This document shows, in pieces, positions 8,751-16,958 of a stretch of 32,521 bases of DNA. Within the stretch, counting starts at the first letter, position 1. Every line of letters begins with the position of its first letter. Below the pieces are notes generated by a model. That model saw only the letters and a list, made by a program, of their open reading frames with translations. It did no database searches and was not told the DNA's origin. Source of the stretch: Intrasporangium sp. (GTDB lineage: Bacteria > Actinomycetota > Actinomycetes > Actinomycetales > Dermatophilaceae); assembly GCF_030452765.1 (NCBI RefSeq), contig NZ_JAKDLO010000027.1:1-32521 (forward strand). Direction: 5' to 3'. Position numbers and translations under genes: made by a program.

Positions 8751-11700
8751 TCATGGGATCAGAACGGAAGGGCCGTGTGCTGGCGCCTGCACTACCCCCA
8801 GCACCGCCGCGTCGGGCAGGGGTGCGTCGATGGCGGACATCGCCTCGACCCACCGCTCGAAGGCCCGACGGGCCTCACCGTGGCGTCCCGATCGCGACAG
8901 GCTCGTGACGAGCCTGCGGTGCACCCGCTCGTCGTATGGGTCGACGATGAGCAGACGCATGAGCAGCCCGACTGCCTCGCCACCGCGACCTGCGCGCCCG
9001 TGCAGCAGGGCGAGACTGCGCACCGAGCGCACCCACGCTGACCGGGCCTCTTCCCGCAGGCCGTCGGCCCACTGCTCGGCAGGCTCATCCTCGAAGGCAT
9101 CGCCGCCGTATCTCGTGTCAATGCTCGTGAGGATCTCCCGGGCTCGATCACCGTCTCCTGCCTCGACGAGCTCGGCGGCATAGGCCGCGTCCCGGATGAG
9201 CGCGTCCGCATCCAGCGCCACGCGCGACAGATCGAGGCGGACTCCGGTCTGGCCCGCCGCGATGTAGCGGTCGGGCGGCCAGCACTTGCCCGGGTCGAGG
9301 ACCCCCCGGACGGTGGCGAGCAGGACGGAGAGGCGGTGGCCGGTCCGCGCGGGGTCGTCGTCCGGCCAGAGGAGCTCGCACAGCCGGCCGCGAGTCACCA
9401 CCCGACCGCGGCGCGCAGCAAGGATCTTGACGAGGGTCCGGGCCTGGCGTGAGCGCCAGGCAGGCAGCGGCACCTCCATCTGGTTGACGCTCACCCTGAA
9501 CGGGCCGAGGACGTCGATGGCCACCGCCGCCGCGGCACCGCGATCCGCTGTCACCGGATGGCCGTGCACGCGCAGGATGCCGAGTCGCTGCAGCTTCCGG
9601 CCCGCCTCACGAGCCCGGGATCGGTCCGCGCCGTCCGCACCCGGGAGGCGACCGAGGAGGACCTCGACCCGAGCCACGGCCGGAGCTGCGCCGCCCTCAT
9701 CCCAGAGCGAGAGCGCCTCCTGGAGCGCGATGCGGGCATCACGTGGATCGCCCGCAGACTCCCCTGCCAGCTCCAGGGCCTCGGCGAGGAGATCGACGGT
9801 CTGGGCGGCGCGTGCGGATGCGACCCCCCGGGCGGCGTGCTGGGCAGCCTCGATCAGGTCACCACGCGCCAAGGCCACCCAGCCTCGCGCGGTCATCGCC
9901 ACGGGTAGGAGGTCAGGCGTGGCGATCTGCTCGGCCTCCGTCGCCGCCGACCTGGCCGCGTCAGGAGACAGCTCGACCGTCAGCCTGGCGAGACCGGCCA
10001 GAGCAGGGACGAGCACCTGCAGGTCGCCCGAGTCGCGGGCCAGGGCGACGGCCTCGAGGTAGGCCGCCCGCCCCTGCTCCTCGTGATGCAGCTCTCGATG
10101 AATCTCCGCGAGGCCGAGCAGGCCCATCGCAGTACGGCCCGGTCCGAGGCGGCGACAGTGCACGATGGATCGATCCAGGTGCCACTTCGCCTCGTCGAAC
10201 TCGCCGACTCGGGTCAGTGCCTCGCCGAGGTTGTGCAGGGTGACCGCCCGCAGTCCGGTCGGACTGGACAGCTCTGCCATCCGCAGCGCCTCGCGGGCGA
10301 TGACACAGGCCTCGCGATACCTGGCCGAGGCCAGCAGCAGATGCGTCTGGGCCGACATGACCCGCGCCGCGGTGACGGCGTCGCCGGTCGTCAGGGCCGC
10401 TCGCAGGGCGTCGTGGTGATGGGCTTCCCTCAGCGCGCCGGTGCTGGTCCGCGCCGCCGCCAGATGACCCAGAGCAAGGGCATCCGTGGATCCGGATCGC
10501 GCGGCCCGATCCAGCGCGCGAGCAGCGTCGAGGCCGGCCTCCGTGGTCCGCCCCAGCATCCACAGGACGTCGACGCGGCGGGCCAGCCAGCCGACCTCGT
10601 CCTCAACGCATGCCTCAGCCGGCGCGACCGAAACCCGGTCGAGGACCTCGAGCGCATCGGCGAAGTCCCCACGTGAGTAGTGCAGCGAGGCGACCCGCGT
10701 CGCCAGAGCCGCCGACCAGCCCTGGCGGTCGGCCCGACGGGCCAACGGGTCGAAGGCCCGTCGGGCGGCTGCCAGCTCGCCGGACATGCGCAGGGCATCG
10801 GCATGGATCCGTTGCAGCGACTCGGGTCCGTCAACCGGATCCTGCCCGTCAAGGAGCGCAACGACTCCAACCGCCTGGCCCCCGCGAAGCATGGCCTCAC
10901 CGTGGTCCGTGACGAGCCGTGCGGCCGCGCGGGCCTGACCCGCCAGGGCGTGGGCCTGCGCGGCCGGGAACCAGTCACCCTCACTCTCGTGCGCGGCCGC
11001 CGCTGCGAGCAGTGCCGTCGTATCCTGCGTGGTGCCGCCGCGCAGCTGGGCGAGGACGGCGGACACGGCCGGCACGACGACCAGCTCGTCGGTCGTCCCA
11101 GCTGCACGCCGCGGGACGAGCAGGCCGATCTGACGAAGCGACTCGACGACTCCCGGGGGCTGGGCAAGATGCGACCCGGATGCGATGGCCACCGCATCCC
11201 AGCAGCGTTGGCTCACGGGACCGAGACCGGCCAGCACGCCGAGCACGGCCAGGACCTCGGGCGGGAGCCCACCGAGCACGTTCGACGCGATCCAGATCGC
11301 GGCAGCCGAGCCCGGCTGCGACAGCGCGGCGGCCAGGTCCACGCCGGGGTCACGGCGCAGGGCATCACCCGCGAAGTGCACCAGGGCGGCCCAGCCGGCG
11401 GTCAGGTCTCGCACCGCGACGGCGGCCTCCGGATCGGTCACCGAGTATTCCTCGGCGAGGAGCGCCACAATGCGATAGGCGGCCAAGGCCAGATCGACCG
11501 GCCCCCGGTCGTGGACCTGGACCCGCAGGCTGCTGCGCACCTGCGCAGGGATCGGGGTCCGCGACGCGATGCCAAAACCCAGGTCGGGCCCGGCGGTGAG
11601 CATCCGGAGCACGTCCGCCTGCCCATCCGTCGTCAGCTCGTCGAAGTCGTCGACACCGACCCACGGGATCCCCGGTGGCAGGCCCCGGTGCCGGACGTCG

Positions 11701-11912
11701 GTGGCTGCCCTCACCACCCCGCCCTCGGGACGATCGGCCTCCAGCAGCGCAGACTTGCCGTATCCCGCCCCGGCAACCACGAGGAGGCGACTCGGTCGTC
11801 CAGCGGCGAGGGTCACCCTCCCTAGGTGGGCGTGGCCCCCGGCGTGATACAGAGCGACCGCCCCCTGGACGGGCTGATGGGACCCCACGGCTGGCATTAT
11901 GGGACCCATCAC
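8751..11912 (-). CDS. Large NTPase-TPR regulator with C-terminal SARP/BTAD domains
   Basis: This 1053-aa protein has an N-terminal P-loop ATPase (Walker A GAGYGKS at residues 48-54, Walker B-like WVGVDDFDE at about 84-92). A long helical middle region (about 280-790) consists of TPR-like pairs such as EALTRVGEFDEAKWHLDRS. At the C-terminus an OmpR-like DNA-binding domain (from about residue 798: IDVLGPFRVSVN, then LVKILAARRGRVVTRGRL) is followed by a BTAD domain (about 900-1040, RLLIVDPYDERVHRRLV). It is therefore a transcriptional activator of the SARP/MalT-like STAND class, expected in the cytosol and switched by ATP and an unknown signal. Most large SARP regulators carry the DNA-binding/BTAD part at the N-terminus; here it is at the C-terminus, as the LuxR helix is in MalT. 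The start is uncertain: GTG 11912, ATG 11909 and ATG 11897 are in frame. Targets are unknown; neighbours are small secreted proteins. Confidence 0.88.
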   Translation of the reverse strand: MMGPIMPAVGSHQPVQGAVALYHAGGHAHLGRVTLAAGRPSRLLVVAGAGYGKSALLEADRPEGGVVRAATDVRHRGLPPGIPWVGVDDFDELTTDGQADVLRMLTAGPDLGFGIASRTPIPAQVRSSLRVQVHDRGPVDLALAAYRIVALLAEEYSVTDPEAAVAVRDLTAGWAALVHFAGDALRRDPGVDLAAALSQPGSAAAIWIASNVLGGLPPEVLAVLGVLAGLGPVSQRCWDAVAIASGSHLAQPPGVVESLRQIGLLVPRRAAGTTDELVVVPAVSAVLAQLRGGTTQDTTALLAAAAAHESEGDWFPAAQAHALAGQARAAARLVTDHGEAMLRGGQAVGVVALLDGQDPVDGPESLQRIHADALRMSGELAAARRAFDPLARRADRQGWSAALATRVASLHYSRGDFADALEVLDRVSVAPAEACVEDEVGWLARRVDVLWMLGRTTEAGLDAARALDRAARSGSTDALALGHLAAARTSTGALREAHHHDALRAALTTGDAVTAARVMSAQTHLLLASARYREACVIAREALRMAELSSPTGLRAVTLHNLGEALTRVGEFDEAKWHLDRSIVHCRRLGPGRTAMGLLGLAEIHRELHHEEQGRAAYLEAVALARDSGDLQVLVPALAGLARLTVELSPDAARSAATEAEQIATPDLLPVAMTARGWVALARGDLIEAAQHAARGVASARAAQTVDLLAEALELAGESAGDPRDARIALQEALSLWDEGGAAPAVARVEVLLGRLPGADGADRSRAREAGRKLQRLGILRVHGHPVTADRGAAAAVAIDVLGPFRVSVNQMEVPLPAWRSRQARTLVKILAARRGRVVTRGRLCELLWPDDDPARTGHRLSVLLATVRGVLDPGKCWPPDRYIAAGQTGVRLDLSRVALDADALIRDAAYAAELVEAGDGDRAREILTSIDTRYGGDAFEDEPAEQWADGLREEARSAWVRSVRSLALLHGRAGRGGEAVGLLMRLLIVDPYDERVHRRLVTSLSRSGRHGEARRAFERWVEAMSAIDAPLPDAAVLGVVQAPAHGPSVLIP
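11899..11909. repeat. Perfect 11-bp palindrome at the regulator start
   Basis: ATGGGACCCAT is a perfect inverted repeat around one central base. It overlaps the candidate start codons (minus-strand ATG at 11909 and 11897) of the SARP-type regulator. It could be an autoregulatory operator or a small RNA hairpin at the start, or chance. Confidence 0.25.
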
Positions 11913-11946
11913 GCGGCTCTCTGGAACCTCGGAGTGCAGCCGCCGG

Positions 11947-12339
11947 TCACCAGCCGATGGTCGAGACCGGGCTGAACTCGAGGGTGCTCCATCCTCCGGT
12001 GACCTGACCGCTCGTCACGCGGAACTTCACCTTGTGGTAGACCTCCTCGTCGAAGTCCGTGTCGGTGTGCGCCAGTACCCGGCGGAACTCACCGACGTCG
12101 ATGCCGCCGAATGCGATGATCTCTTCGCGCGTGCTCGCCGAGCCGATCCGGTCCTCGTCGGCGCTGTCGCCGCCGGTCGCGTCCACGTCCCCGAAGCCCG
12201 AGTGAAGGAATAGCTCGAGCGGCGCGGCCTTGGCGGGGGTGATCGGCGAGCCGACGCGCCGCTGATAGTCGCCTTGAGCCGTCAGGCGGACCCGGCGGAG
12301 CTCCGGTCGATCCGGTGGTGGTCCGTCGACGAATTCCAT
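11947..12339 (-). CDS. Small protein with KFRVTSGxVTGxWS tail, paralogue of 12584-13090 product
   Basis: I do not recognise the family. The 130-aa product ends in VKFRVTSGQVTGGWSTLEF, closely matching the tail of the secreted 168-aa protein encoded just upstream (TKFRVTSGAVTGTWSSEAI); the preceding DTDFDEEVYH also resembles DDTDVPLEMF. It has no signal peptide and no cysteine. The ATG at 12339 has GAGGGG 8 nt upstream, so the start is plausible. However, the same frame is open further upstream (12355-12567, ending QLVGHPVQVWIEL) and is separated only by one TGA codon (12352-12354). The gene may therefore be a shortened remnant of a longer one. It ends 34 bp before the regulator's start and may be co-transcribed with it. 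Confidence 0.6.
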   Translation of the reverse strand: MEFVDGPPPDRPELRRVRLTAQGDYQRRVGSPITPAKAAPLELFLHSGFGDVDATGGDSADEDRIGSASTREEIIAFGGIDVGEFRRVLAHTDTDFDEEVYHKVKFRVTSGQVTGGWSTLEFSPVSTIGW

Positions 12340-12536
12340 GAGGCAGACCCCTCACAGCTCGATCCACACCTGTACCGGATGCCCGACAAGCTGGAGGGGG
12401 CAGCGCTGGCTGGCCGCAGATGAAGGCGCCTTGGCCCAGCAAATCAGGCTGGTTCCGCATCCGGCGGCTGAGCGCTTGGGGGGTGGTGTGCGACGGACTC
12501 TTCCGAGCAAGTAGGACTCGGGTCCTTGGTGATACG

Positions 12537-12572
12537 CGGCGGTGCCCACGGCCGTGGCCGTGCGCACCGCCG
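12537..12572 (-). terminator. Strong hairpin downstream of the secreted 168-aa protein gene
   Basis: CGGCGGTGC (12537-12545) and GCACCGCCG (12564-12572) are perfect 9-bp complements. They enclose a self-complementary 12-mer, CCACGGCCGTGG (12546-12557). The hairpin begins 11 bp past the minus-strand stop codon at 12584. No T-run follows, which is usual for actinobacterial terminators. It would separate this gene from the paralogue and regulator downstream. Confidence 0.6.
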
Positions 12573-12583
12573 GGCCGGTCAGG

Positions 12584-13090
12584 TTACGGAGTGAGCGCGC
12601 GCGAGTTCCCGATGGCCTCGCTCGACCAGGTGCCCGTCACGGCCCCGCTCGTCACCCGGAACTTGGTGACCTGGAACATCTCGAGCGGCACGTCGGTGTC
12701 GTCGTTGGCGGCGGGCAGAGTGGCCCGCACGATGATGTTCCTCGTCTGGCCGGCAGCCGCGAAGGAGAGGTTCTGCGTCGACCGTCCGGTGAACTCGTCG
12801 GGGGCGTCGGGGTCACCGGCGCGGCCGACGAGGTCGCTCTCCCAGCGTTCCGGCCTCACCTCGACCGACACGCCGGCTGCCGATGCCGCGCAGGTCAGGT
12901 GGTAGTCGTAGTCGAACAGCTTCGCGCCGGCAGCGTTGAAGACGTTCCTGAACTCGGGTGCGTCGACGGTGATCGTGCAGCCGTCGTGGCTGACCACGGT
13001 CGCTGCTTGGGCCGGCACGGCCAGCCCGAGTGGGACCAGGCCGGCGATCGCGGATGCGATGGCGAGCTTGGTGGTGGTGCGAGTGTTCAT
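12584..13090 (-). CDS. Secreted small protein of unrecognised family
   Basis: The 168-aa product has a clear Sec signal peptide (MNTRTTTKLAIASAIAG..., AQA-A cleavage after about residue 29). The mature part is about 139 residues with two cysteines (38 and 67) that could pair, alternating beta-strand-like stretches, and the terminal motif TKFRVTSGAVTGTWSSEA. I know no function for it. The fold looks like a small beta-sandwich, which is inference. The ATG at 13090 has AGGAAG in the preceding bases, a good ribosome binding site. A strong hairpin follows the stop. The downstream 130-aa gene shares its tail, so the pair are tandem paralogues. It may be an exported surface or signalling protein; its neighbours are a secreted RTX protein and a large STAND/SARP regulator. 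Confidence 0.82.
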   Translation of the reverse strand: MNTRTTTKLAIASAIAGLVPLGLAVPAQAATVVSHDGCTITVDAPEFRNVFNAAGAKLFDYDYHLTCAASAAGVSVEVRPERWESDLVGRAGDPDAPDEFTGRSTQNLSFAAAGQTRNIIVRATLPAANDDTDVPLEMFQVTKFRVTSGAVTGTWSSEAIGNSRALTP

Positions 13091-13624
13091 GATGGCTTCC
13101 TTTGTGCGTGGCGGCCCTCACCGCCGACGGTGGTGCCGGTCCCACCGGTGTGGGCGACAGGACCACGGTGCGGCAGACACGTCAGCGTGGCGTCAGAACG
13201 TGCTTGCGCCGACGGCGCCGCATGTCGCCGAGCCAGCCCTGCCCTCCCAGCCACGCACGGGCCGCGGGCTGGTGCGGCGCGAGGCGCAGGCCAAGGAATT
13301 CCGTGACGGCCCTCGCTCGCGCCGTTGGTCCACCGCTGTCCTGGCCAGGATGTGCTGTTGCTTGCAGGACCACCCGGCCGTGGGGCAGTTGGTGGGACAG
13401 TCTTGGGTGGCCTCACCCGACGAGACGCTCCCACGATTCGGGAGTTGGCGCGCCGGTGAGGCGTTCGTTGTGCGGGGGTGGTGTTGCCGAGCAGGTACCG
13501 ATGCTGGAGACGGGACGAGCCAGTGTGGGGCGCTCAGCAGCGTGTGCCGTGCGGGCGCATTCTCGAGCCCACATCTCCCGGGCCTGGCCGGCATCACCTG
13601 CGCCTGCTCGCCGGTCCAATCGAC

Positions 13625-13800
13625 CAGCGGGCCAGATCGGGCTGGCCGCCCGTGGAAACAGCCTGCACGGTGTCGAGCAGCACGTGGCTGACCAGCAGGT
13701 GGTCGATCAGCTCCCGCTGTCCGCGGTAGACACGCGCGAGTACCGCTGCGTGGGCGGGATCAGCGGGGCCAGGTTCCACTGCGCCGACGCTGCTCGCCGT
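13625..13800 (-). pseudogene. Fragment resembling endonuclease/exonuclease/phosphatase family protein
   Basis: On the minus strand the string WNLAPLIPPTQRYSR (about 13778-13736) runs into a second frame reading VYRGQRELIDHLLVSHVLLD (about 13733-13674). Joined, they resemble the late part of the EEP (endonuclease/exonuclease/phosphatase) fold proteins of actinobacteria, in which a line such as RVYRGQRELIDHILVSH precedes the final SDH motif. The switch of frame at about 13730-13736 looks like a 2-base insertion (GT). The terminal SDHxP motif is not found downstream. Third-position GC is high in both parts, as in genuine genes. Family recognition is from memory and only moderate. Confidence 0.4.
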
Positions 13801-13834
13801 CGCACCGAACGACCCGTACTGCTCCATCGCCTCG

Positions 13835-13993
13835 ATGCGGAAGTTCTACTCCGAGATTCCGACGGGCGTGAAGCCCCTAGACGTCGAGACGGCCTACCCC
13901 GGTGTGCAGCTGGGAGACCTGCTGCTCGATGGCGACGGCAACGCGCGGCCCCTCGCCCGCACCGTCGCCCAGAGCGGGCCCTTGGACGCATGA
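13835..13993 (+). other. Short plus-strand coding-like fragment of unknown origin
   Basis: The frame is open from 13730 to the TGA at 13993. From ATG 13835 it reads MRKFYSEIPTGVKPLDVETA and continues to GDLLLDGDGNARPLA, 52 residues in all. Residue composition and G/C-rich third positions look like real protein, but I recognise no family, and no ribosome binding site or complete domain is evident. It may be the tail of a lost gene. Confidence 0.25.
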
Positions 13994-14071
13994 GGTGAGC
14001 ACCCGCCTGCAGACCGACGGCACGGTGATGGCCAGGCCGCGGCTGCGGCCAGGGCAGCCAGGTCGGTCCGA

Positions 14072-15652
14072 TCAGGGCAGCTGGAGCGTGCCGTCGACCC
14101 GCCGCACGAGCTGCCACGGGTTCTCGTCGCGCACCGCATCGGGCAGCAGCGCCGCGGGCAGGTCCTGGTAGCAGACCGGACGCTGCCAGCGCTCGATCGC
14201 GAGCGTGCCGACCGACGTCGAGCGAGGGTCCGAGGTCGCCGGATACGGACCGCCGTGCACCATCGCCTCGCTCACCTCGACACCGGTCGGCCAACCGCCC
14301 CAGAGGATCCGGCCCGCCCGGGTCTCGAGCACCGGGACGATCACGCGGGCATCGTCCAGGTCGGAGTCCGTGCCATGGATCGTCGCGGTCAGCTGACCCT
14401 CGAGCCCGCCCAGGACCGTGGCGAGCGACTCGACGTCGGGATAGCGGACGACCAGGCCGGCCGCCCCGAAGACCTCCTCGGCGAGCCCTTCCTCGGCCAC
14501 GAAGTCGTCGAGCTCGGTCGCGAAGACGGCGGGAGCCGGGGCGTTCGCCGCCTGGCCGACCGTGCCGGTCGCCACGGTCGCGACGGCCGGAGCGCTCGCC
14601 AGGAAGGAGGCCCGCTCGTCGAAGTGGGCCCGGATCTGCGGCGTCAGCATGGTCTGGCCGGAGCACGTCCGCACCGCCTCGCCGACCGCATCGAGGAAGC
14701 GGTCGCCAGACGCGCCGCTCGGCAGGAAGAGCAGCCCGGGGTTGGTGCAGAACTGTCCCGACCCGTTCGTCAGGGAGGTGACGTAGCCGGTGGCGAGCCC
14801 GGACCGGTCACCCTCCAGCGCGCCGGGCAGGACGACGACGGGGTTGACCGAGGACATCTCGGCATAGACCGGGATCGGCTGCGGACGCTTCGCGGCCTGC
14901 GCGACGAGGGCGAGCCCGCCCCCTCGCGAGCCGGTGAAACCGACTCCCTGGATGGCCGGGTCGGTCACGAGGGCGGCGCCGATCTCGTTGCCGATGCCGA
15001 AGACGAGGGAGAAGACACCGGCCGGCATGCCGCTCAGCTCGGCGGCACGGGCGACCGCCCGCCCGACGAGCTCGGCCGTGCCCGGATGGGCGTTGTGACC
15101 CTTGACGACGACGGGGCAGCCGGCCGCCAAGGCCGAGGCGGTGTCACCCCCGGCGGTGGAGAAGGCGAGCGGGAAGTTGCTCGCCCCGAAGACCGCGACC
15201 GGCCCGATCGGGACCTGGCGCATGCGCAGATCGGGCCGGGGCAGCGGCTCGCGCTGGGGCTGGGCGGGGTCGACGCGGACCCCGAGGTGGTCGCCCTGCC
15301 GGACGACACCGGCAAAGACGCGCAGCTGGCCGCAGGTGCGCGTTCGCTCGCCCTGGACCCGGGCGGTGGGCAGCCCGGACTCCGCCGCGGCCGTCTCGGG
15401 CAGCTCGTCCCCGATCGCCTCGATCTGCTCGGCGACGGTCTCGAGGAAGCGGGCCCGGTCCTGCGGAGCAGTGGCGCGGTAGTCCGGGAAGGCTCCGGCA
15501 GCAGCCGTGGTGGCCGCCCGGAGCTCGTCGATCGTCAGAGCCTTTACCTCCGGCCCGATCGGCTCGTCCGTCGACGGGTCGACTGCGCGGAAGGTGCCGG
15601 CCGTACCCGAGGTGGGGACTCCCGCGATGATCGACTGGCCAGTGACTGTCAT
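14072..15652 (-). CDS. Alpha-ketoglutaric semialdehyde dehydrogenase (NADP+-type ALDH)
   Basis: This 526-aa aldehyde dehydrogenase oxidises alpha-ketoglutaric semialdehyde to alpha-ketoglutarate, the last step of 4-hydroxyproline degradation. It shows the ALDH catalytic Cys302 in GSGQFCTNPGLLF and the general base Glu265 in VYAEMSSVNP, plus the Rossmann stretch GASNFPLAFSTAGGD and VVVKGHNAHPGT typical of the NADP-dependent semialdehyde dehydrogenase branch. The start was placed at ATG 15652 (MTVTGQSIIAG), preceded by AAGGAG; a longer frame to 15721 lacks family support. The gene is divergent from the hydroxyproline dehydrogenase genes, with a shared 129-bp promoter region containing a palindromic operator (15740-15756). 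Substrate assignment rests on the subfamily look and on the locus. Confidence 0.93.
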   Translation of the reverse strand: MTVTGQSIIAGVPTSGTAGTFRAVDPSTDEPIGPEVKALTIDELRAATTAAAGAFPDYRATAPQDRARFLETVAEQIEAIGDELPETAAAESGLPTARVQGERTRTCGQLRVFAGVVRQGDHLGVRVDPAQPQREPLPRPDLRMRQVPIGPVAVFGASNFPLAFSTAGGDTASALAAGCPVVVKGHNAHPGTAELVGRAVARAAELSGMPAGVFSLVFGIGNEIGAALVTDPAIQGVGFTGSRGGGLALVAQAAKRPQPIPVYAEMSSVNPVVVLPGALEGDRSGLATGYVTSLTNGSGQFCTNPGLLFLPSGASGDRFLDAVGEAVRTCSGQTMLTPQIRAHFDERASFLASAPAVATVATGTVGQAANAPAPAVFATELDDFVAEEGLAEEVFGAAGLVVRYPDVESLATVLGGLEGQLTATIHGTDSDLDDARVIVPVLETRAGRILWGGWPTGVEVSEAMVHGGPYPATSDPRSTSVGTLAIERWQRPVCYQDLPAALLPDAVRDENPWQLVRRVDGTLQLP

Positions 15653-15739
15653 GGCTCTCCTTGCCTGGTCTGGTCCGACATACCGGCGGGTCGTGAGCGG
15701 GTCACGCGCGCCTCGACGCAAGGGTACGACTCCGCCTCA

Positions 15740-15756
15740 GTAATGTGTAACATTAC
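15740..15756. promoter_or_regulatory. Palindromic operator 1 in the divergent promoter region
   Basis: GTAATGTGTAACATTAC is a perfect inverted repeat with 7-bp arms and a 3-bp centre, between the divergent aldehyde dehydrogenase and FAD-oxidoreductase genes. An overlapping perfect repeat, TGTGTAA-CA-TTACACA, lies at 15744-15759. Its reverse complement (TGTAATGTTACACATTAC) aligns with two other sites in the locus at 18675 and 20778. It is an unusually AT-rich island in this GC-rich DNA. It is a likely binding site for the GntR/FCD regulator encoded at 26776. Confidence 0.75.
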
Positions 15757-15781
15757 ACACCATGCGATACGGGTACCACCG

Positions 15782-16945
15782 ATGACTCGGGCGGTCATCA
15801 TCGGCGCGGGGATCGTCGGGTCGGCCTGCGCCGAGGCTCTGACGCGTCGCGGCGTCGAGGTCGTCGTCGTCGACCGAAGCGCCGTGGGCTCCGGCACGAC
15901 CAGCCGTGGTGAGGGCAACATCCTCGTCTCCGACAAGGGACCCGGCACCGAGCTCTCCCTCGCCGAGCTGTCCCGCCGGGCGTGGCTCGAGGTCGGCGAG
16001 CTCATCGGGCCGTCGCTGATCGAGCTCGAGGAGAAGGGCGGACTCGTCGTCGCTCAGTCGCGGGCGGGGCTCGAGGCCCTGGCCCGCTTCGCCACCGGGC
16101 AACGCGCCGCGGGGGTGACCGCGCTCGACGTCGGCGACCCCCAGGTCCTCGAACCGCGCCTGGCTGCCGGGCTGCCCGGGGCTGTTCACTACCCCGAGGA
16201 CATGCAGGTCCAACCGGTCCTCGCCGCCGCCGCCCTGCTCGCCGCGGCGCTGGAGCGGGGAGCCACCTTCCGGACCGGGACGGACGTGACAGCAGCGGTC
16301 AGGGACGGCGACGGCTCGCTGAGCGGCATACGGACTGCGGATGGTCAGGTGATCGAGGCTGACGTCGTCGTCAACGCGTCCGGGACGTGGGGCGGTGAGG
16401 TGAGCGAGCGGCTCGGGGCGCCGGTGCCGGTGCTGCCGCGGCGCGGGTTCGTCCTGGTCACCGAGCCGCTGCCGCCGCTCGTGCGGCACAAGGTCTACTC
16501 GGCGGACTACGTCGACAACGTCGGCTCGTCCGACGCGGGGCTCGAGACGTCGTGCGTCGTGGAGGGCACCCGGGGCGGGACGGTCCTCATCGGGGCGAGC
16601 CGGGAGCGCGTCGGCTTCGACACGACCCTGTCGGTCCCCGTCGTGGAGACGCTGGCCCGGCAGGCCGTCGCGCTCTTCCCGTTCCTGGCCCGGGTCAACC
16701 TGCTGCGCGTGTACCGCGGCTTCCGGCCGTACTGCCCGGACCACCTGCCGGTCATCGGCCCGGACCCCCGGGTGCCGGGGGTCATCCACGCCTGCGGCCA
16801 CGAGGGCGCGGGGATCGGGCTCGCCGCGGGCACGGGCCGGCTCGTCGGCGACTACGTCACCGGGGCCCGAACCCACGAGTCGGCGGGGGAGTGGGCCGAG
16901 CTGCTGCCGGACCGCTTCGCGGGCCCGAGCGAGCAGCAGGTGTAA
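15782..16945 (+). CDS. FAD-dependent D-amino-acid-type oxidase, D-hydroxyproline dehydrogenase subunit
   Basis: The 387-aa product is a DAO/DadA-type flavoprotein: the N-terminal FAD motif is VIIGAGIVGSACAEAL with the acidic end VVVVDRS, and the C-terminal FAD-closing region reads YRGFRPYCPDHLPVIGP and ACGHEGAGIGLAAGTG. In this context it is the catalytic subunit that oxidises cis-4-hydroxy-D-proline to 1-pyrroline-4-hydroxy-2-carboxylate, working with the next two gene products. A heteromeric dehydrogenase of this three-subunit make-up is known from Pseudomonas aeruginosa hydroxyproline metabolism. ATG 15782 begins the FAD motif at the usual distance; the longer open frame upstream is antisense to the aldehyde dehydrogenase. 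The operator at 15740 lies 26 bp upstream. The 2Fe-2S gene follows after 13 bp. Confidence 0.9.
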   Translation: MTRAVIIGAGIVGSACAEALTRRGVEVVVVDRSAVGSGTTSRGEGNILVSDKGPGTELSLAELSRRAWLEVGELIGPSLIELEEKGGLVVAQSRAGLEALARFATGQRAAGVTALDVGDPQVLEPRLAAGLPGAVHYPEDMQVQPVLAAAALLAAALERGATFRTGTDVTAAVRDGDGSLSGIRTADGQVIEADVVVNASGTWGGEVSERLGAPVPVLPRRGFVLVTEPLPPLVRHKVYSADYVDNVGSSDAGLETSCVVEGTRGGTVLIGASRERVGFDTTLSVPVVETLARQAVALFPFLARVNLLRVYRGFRPYCPDHLPVIGPDPRVPGVIHACGHEGAGIGLAAGTGRLVGDYVTGARTHESAGEWAELLPDRFAGPSEQQV

Positions 16946-16958
16946 GGACGGTGGGCCA

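Larger units (their letters stand above)
13091..14071. other. Gene-poor stretch with decayed coding fragments
   Basis: About 980 bp between the secreted protein gene and the aldehyde dehydrogenase contains no complete gene I can support. Long open frames here on the plus strand (for example 13102-13998) have Arg/Pro/Ser-rich compositions typical of shadow frames. Short stretches in several frames do look coding: a minus-strand tail at 13182-13330 (ARAVTEFLGLRLAPHQPAAR, then WLGGQGWLGDMRRRR), the nuclease-like fragment at 13625-13800, and a plus-strand piece ending at 13993. Their mixture of strands and frames suggests an eroded region. Confidence 0.6.

Noticed and set aside
13102-13998. 298-aa plus-strand open frame
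   Set aside because: The composition is Arg/Ser/Pro-rich without recognisable domains, and coding-like fragments occur in other frames across it.
14255-15781. Long plus-strand open frame running into the FAD oxidoreductase (would give an 896-aa protein)
   Set aside because: The first 509 codons are antisense to the well-supported aldehyde dehydrogenase and have no protein-like pattern; the oxidoreductase FAD motif begins right after ATG 15782.
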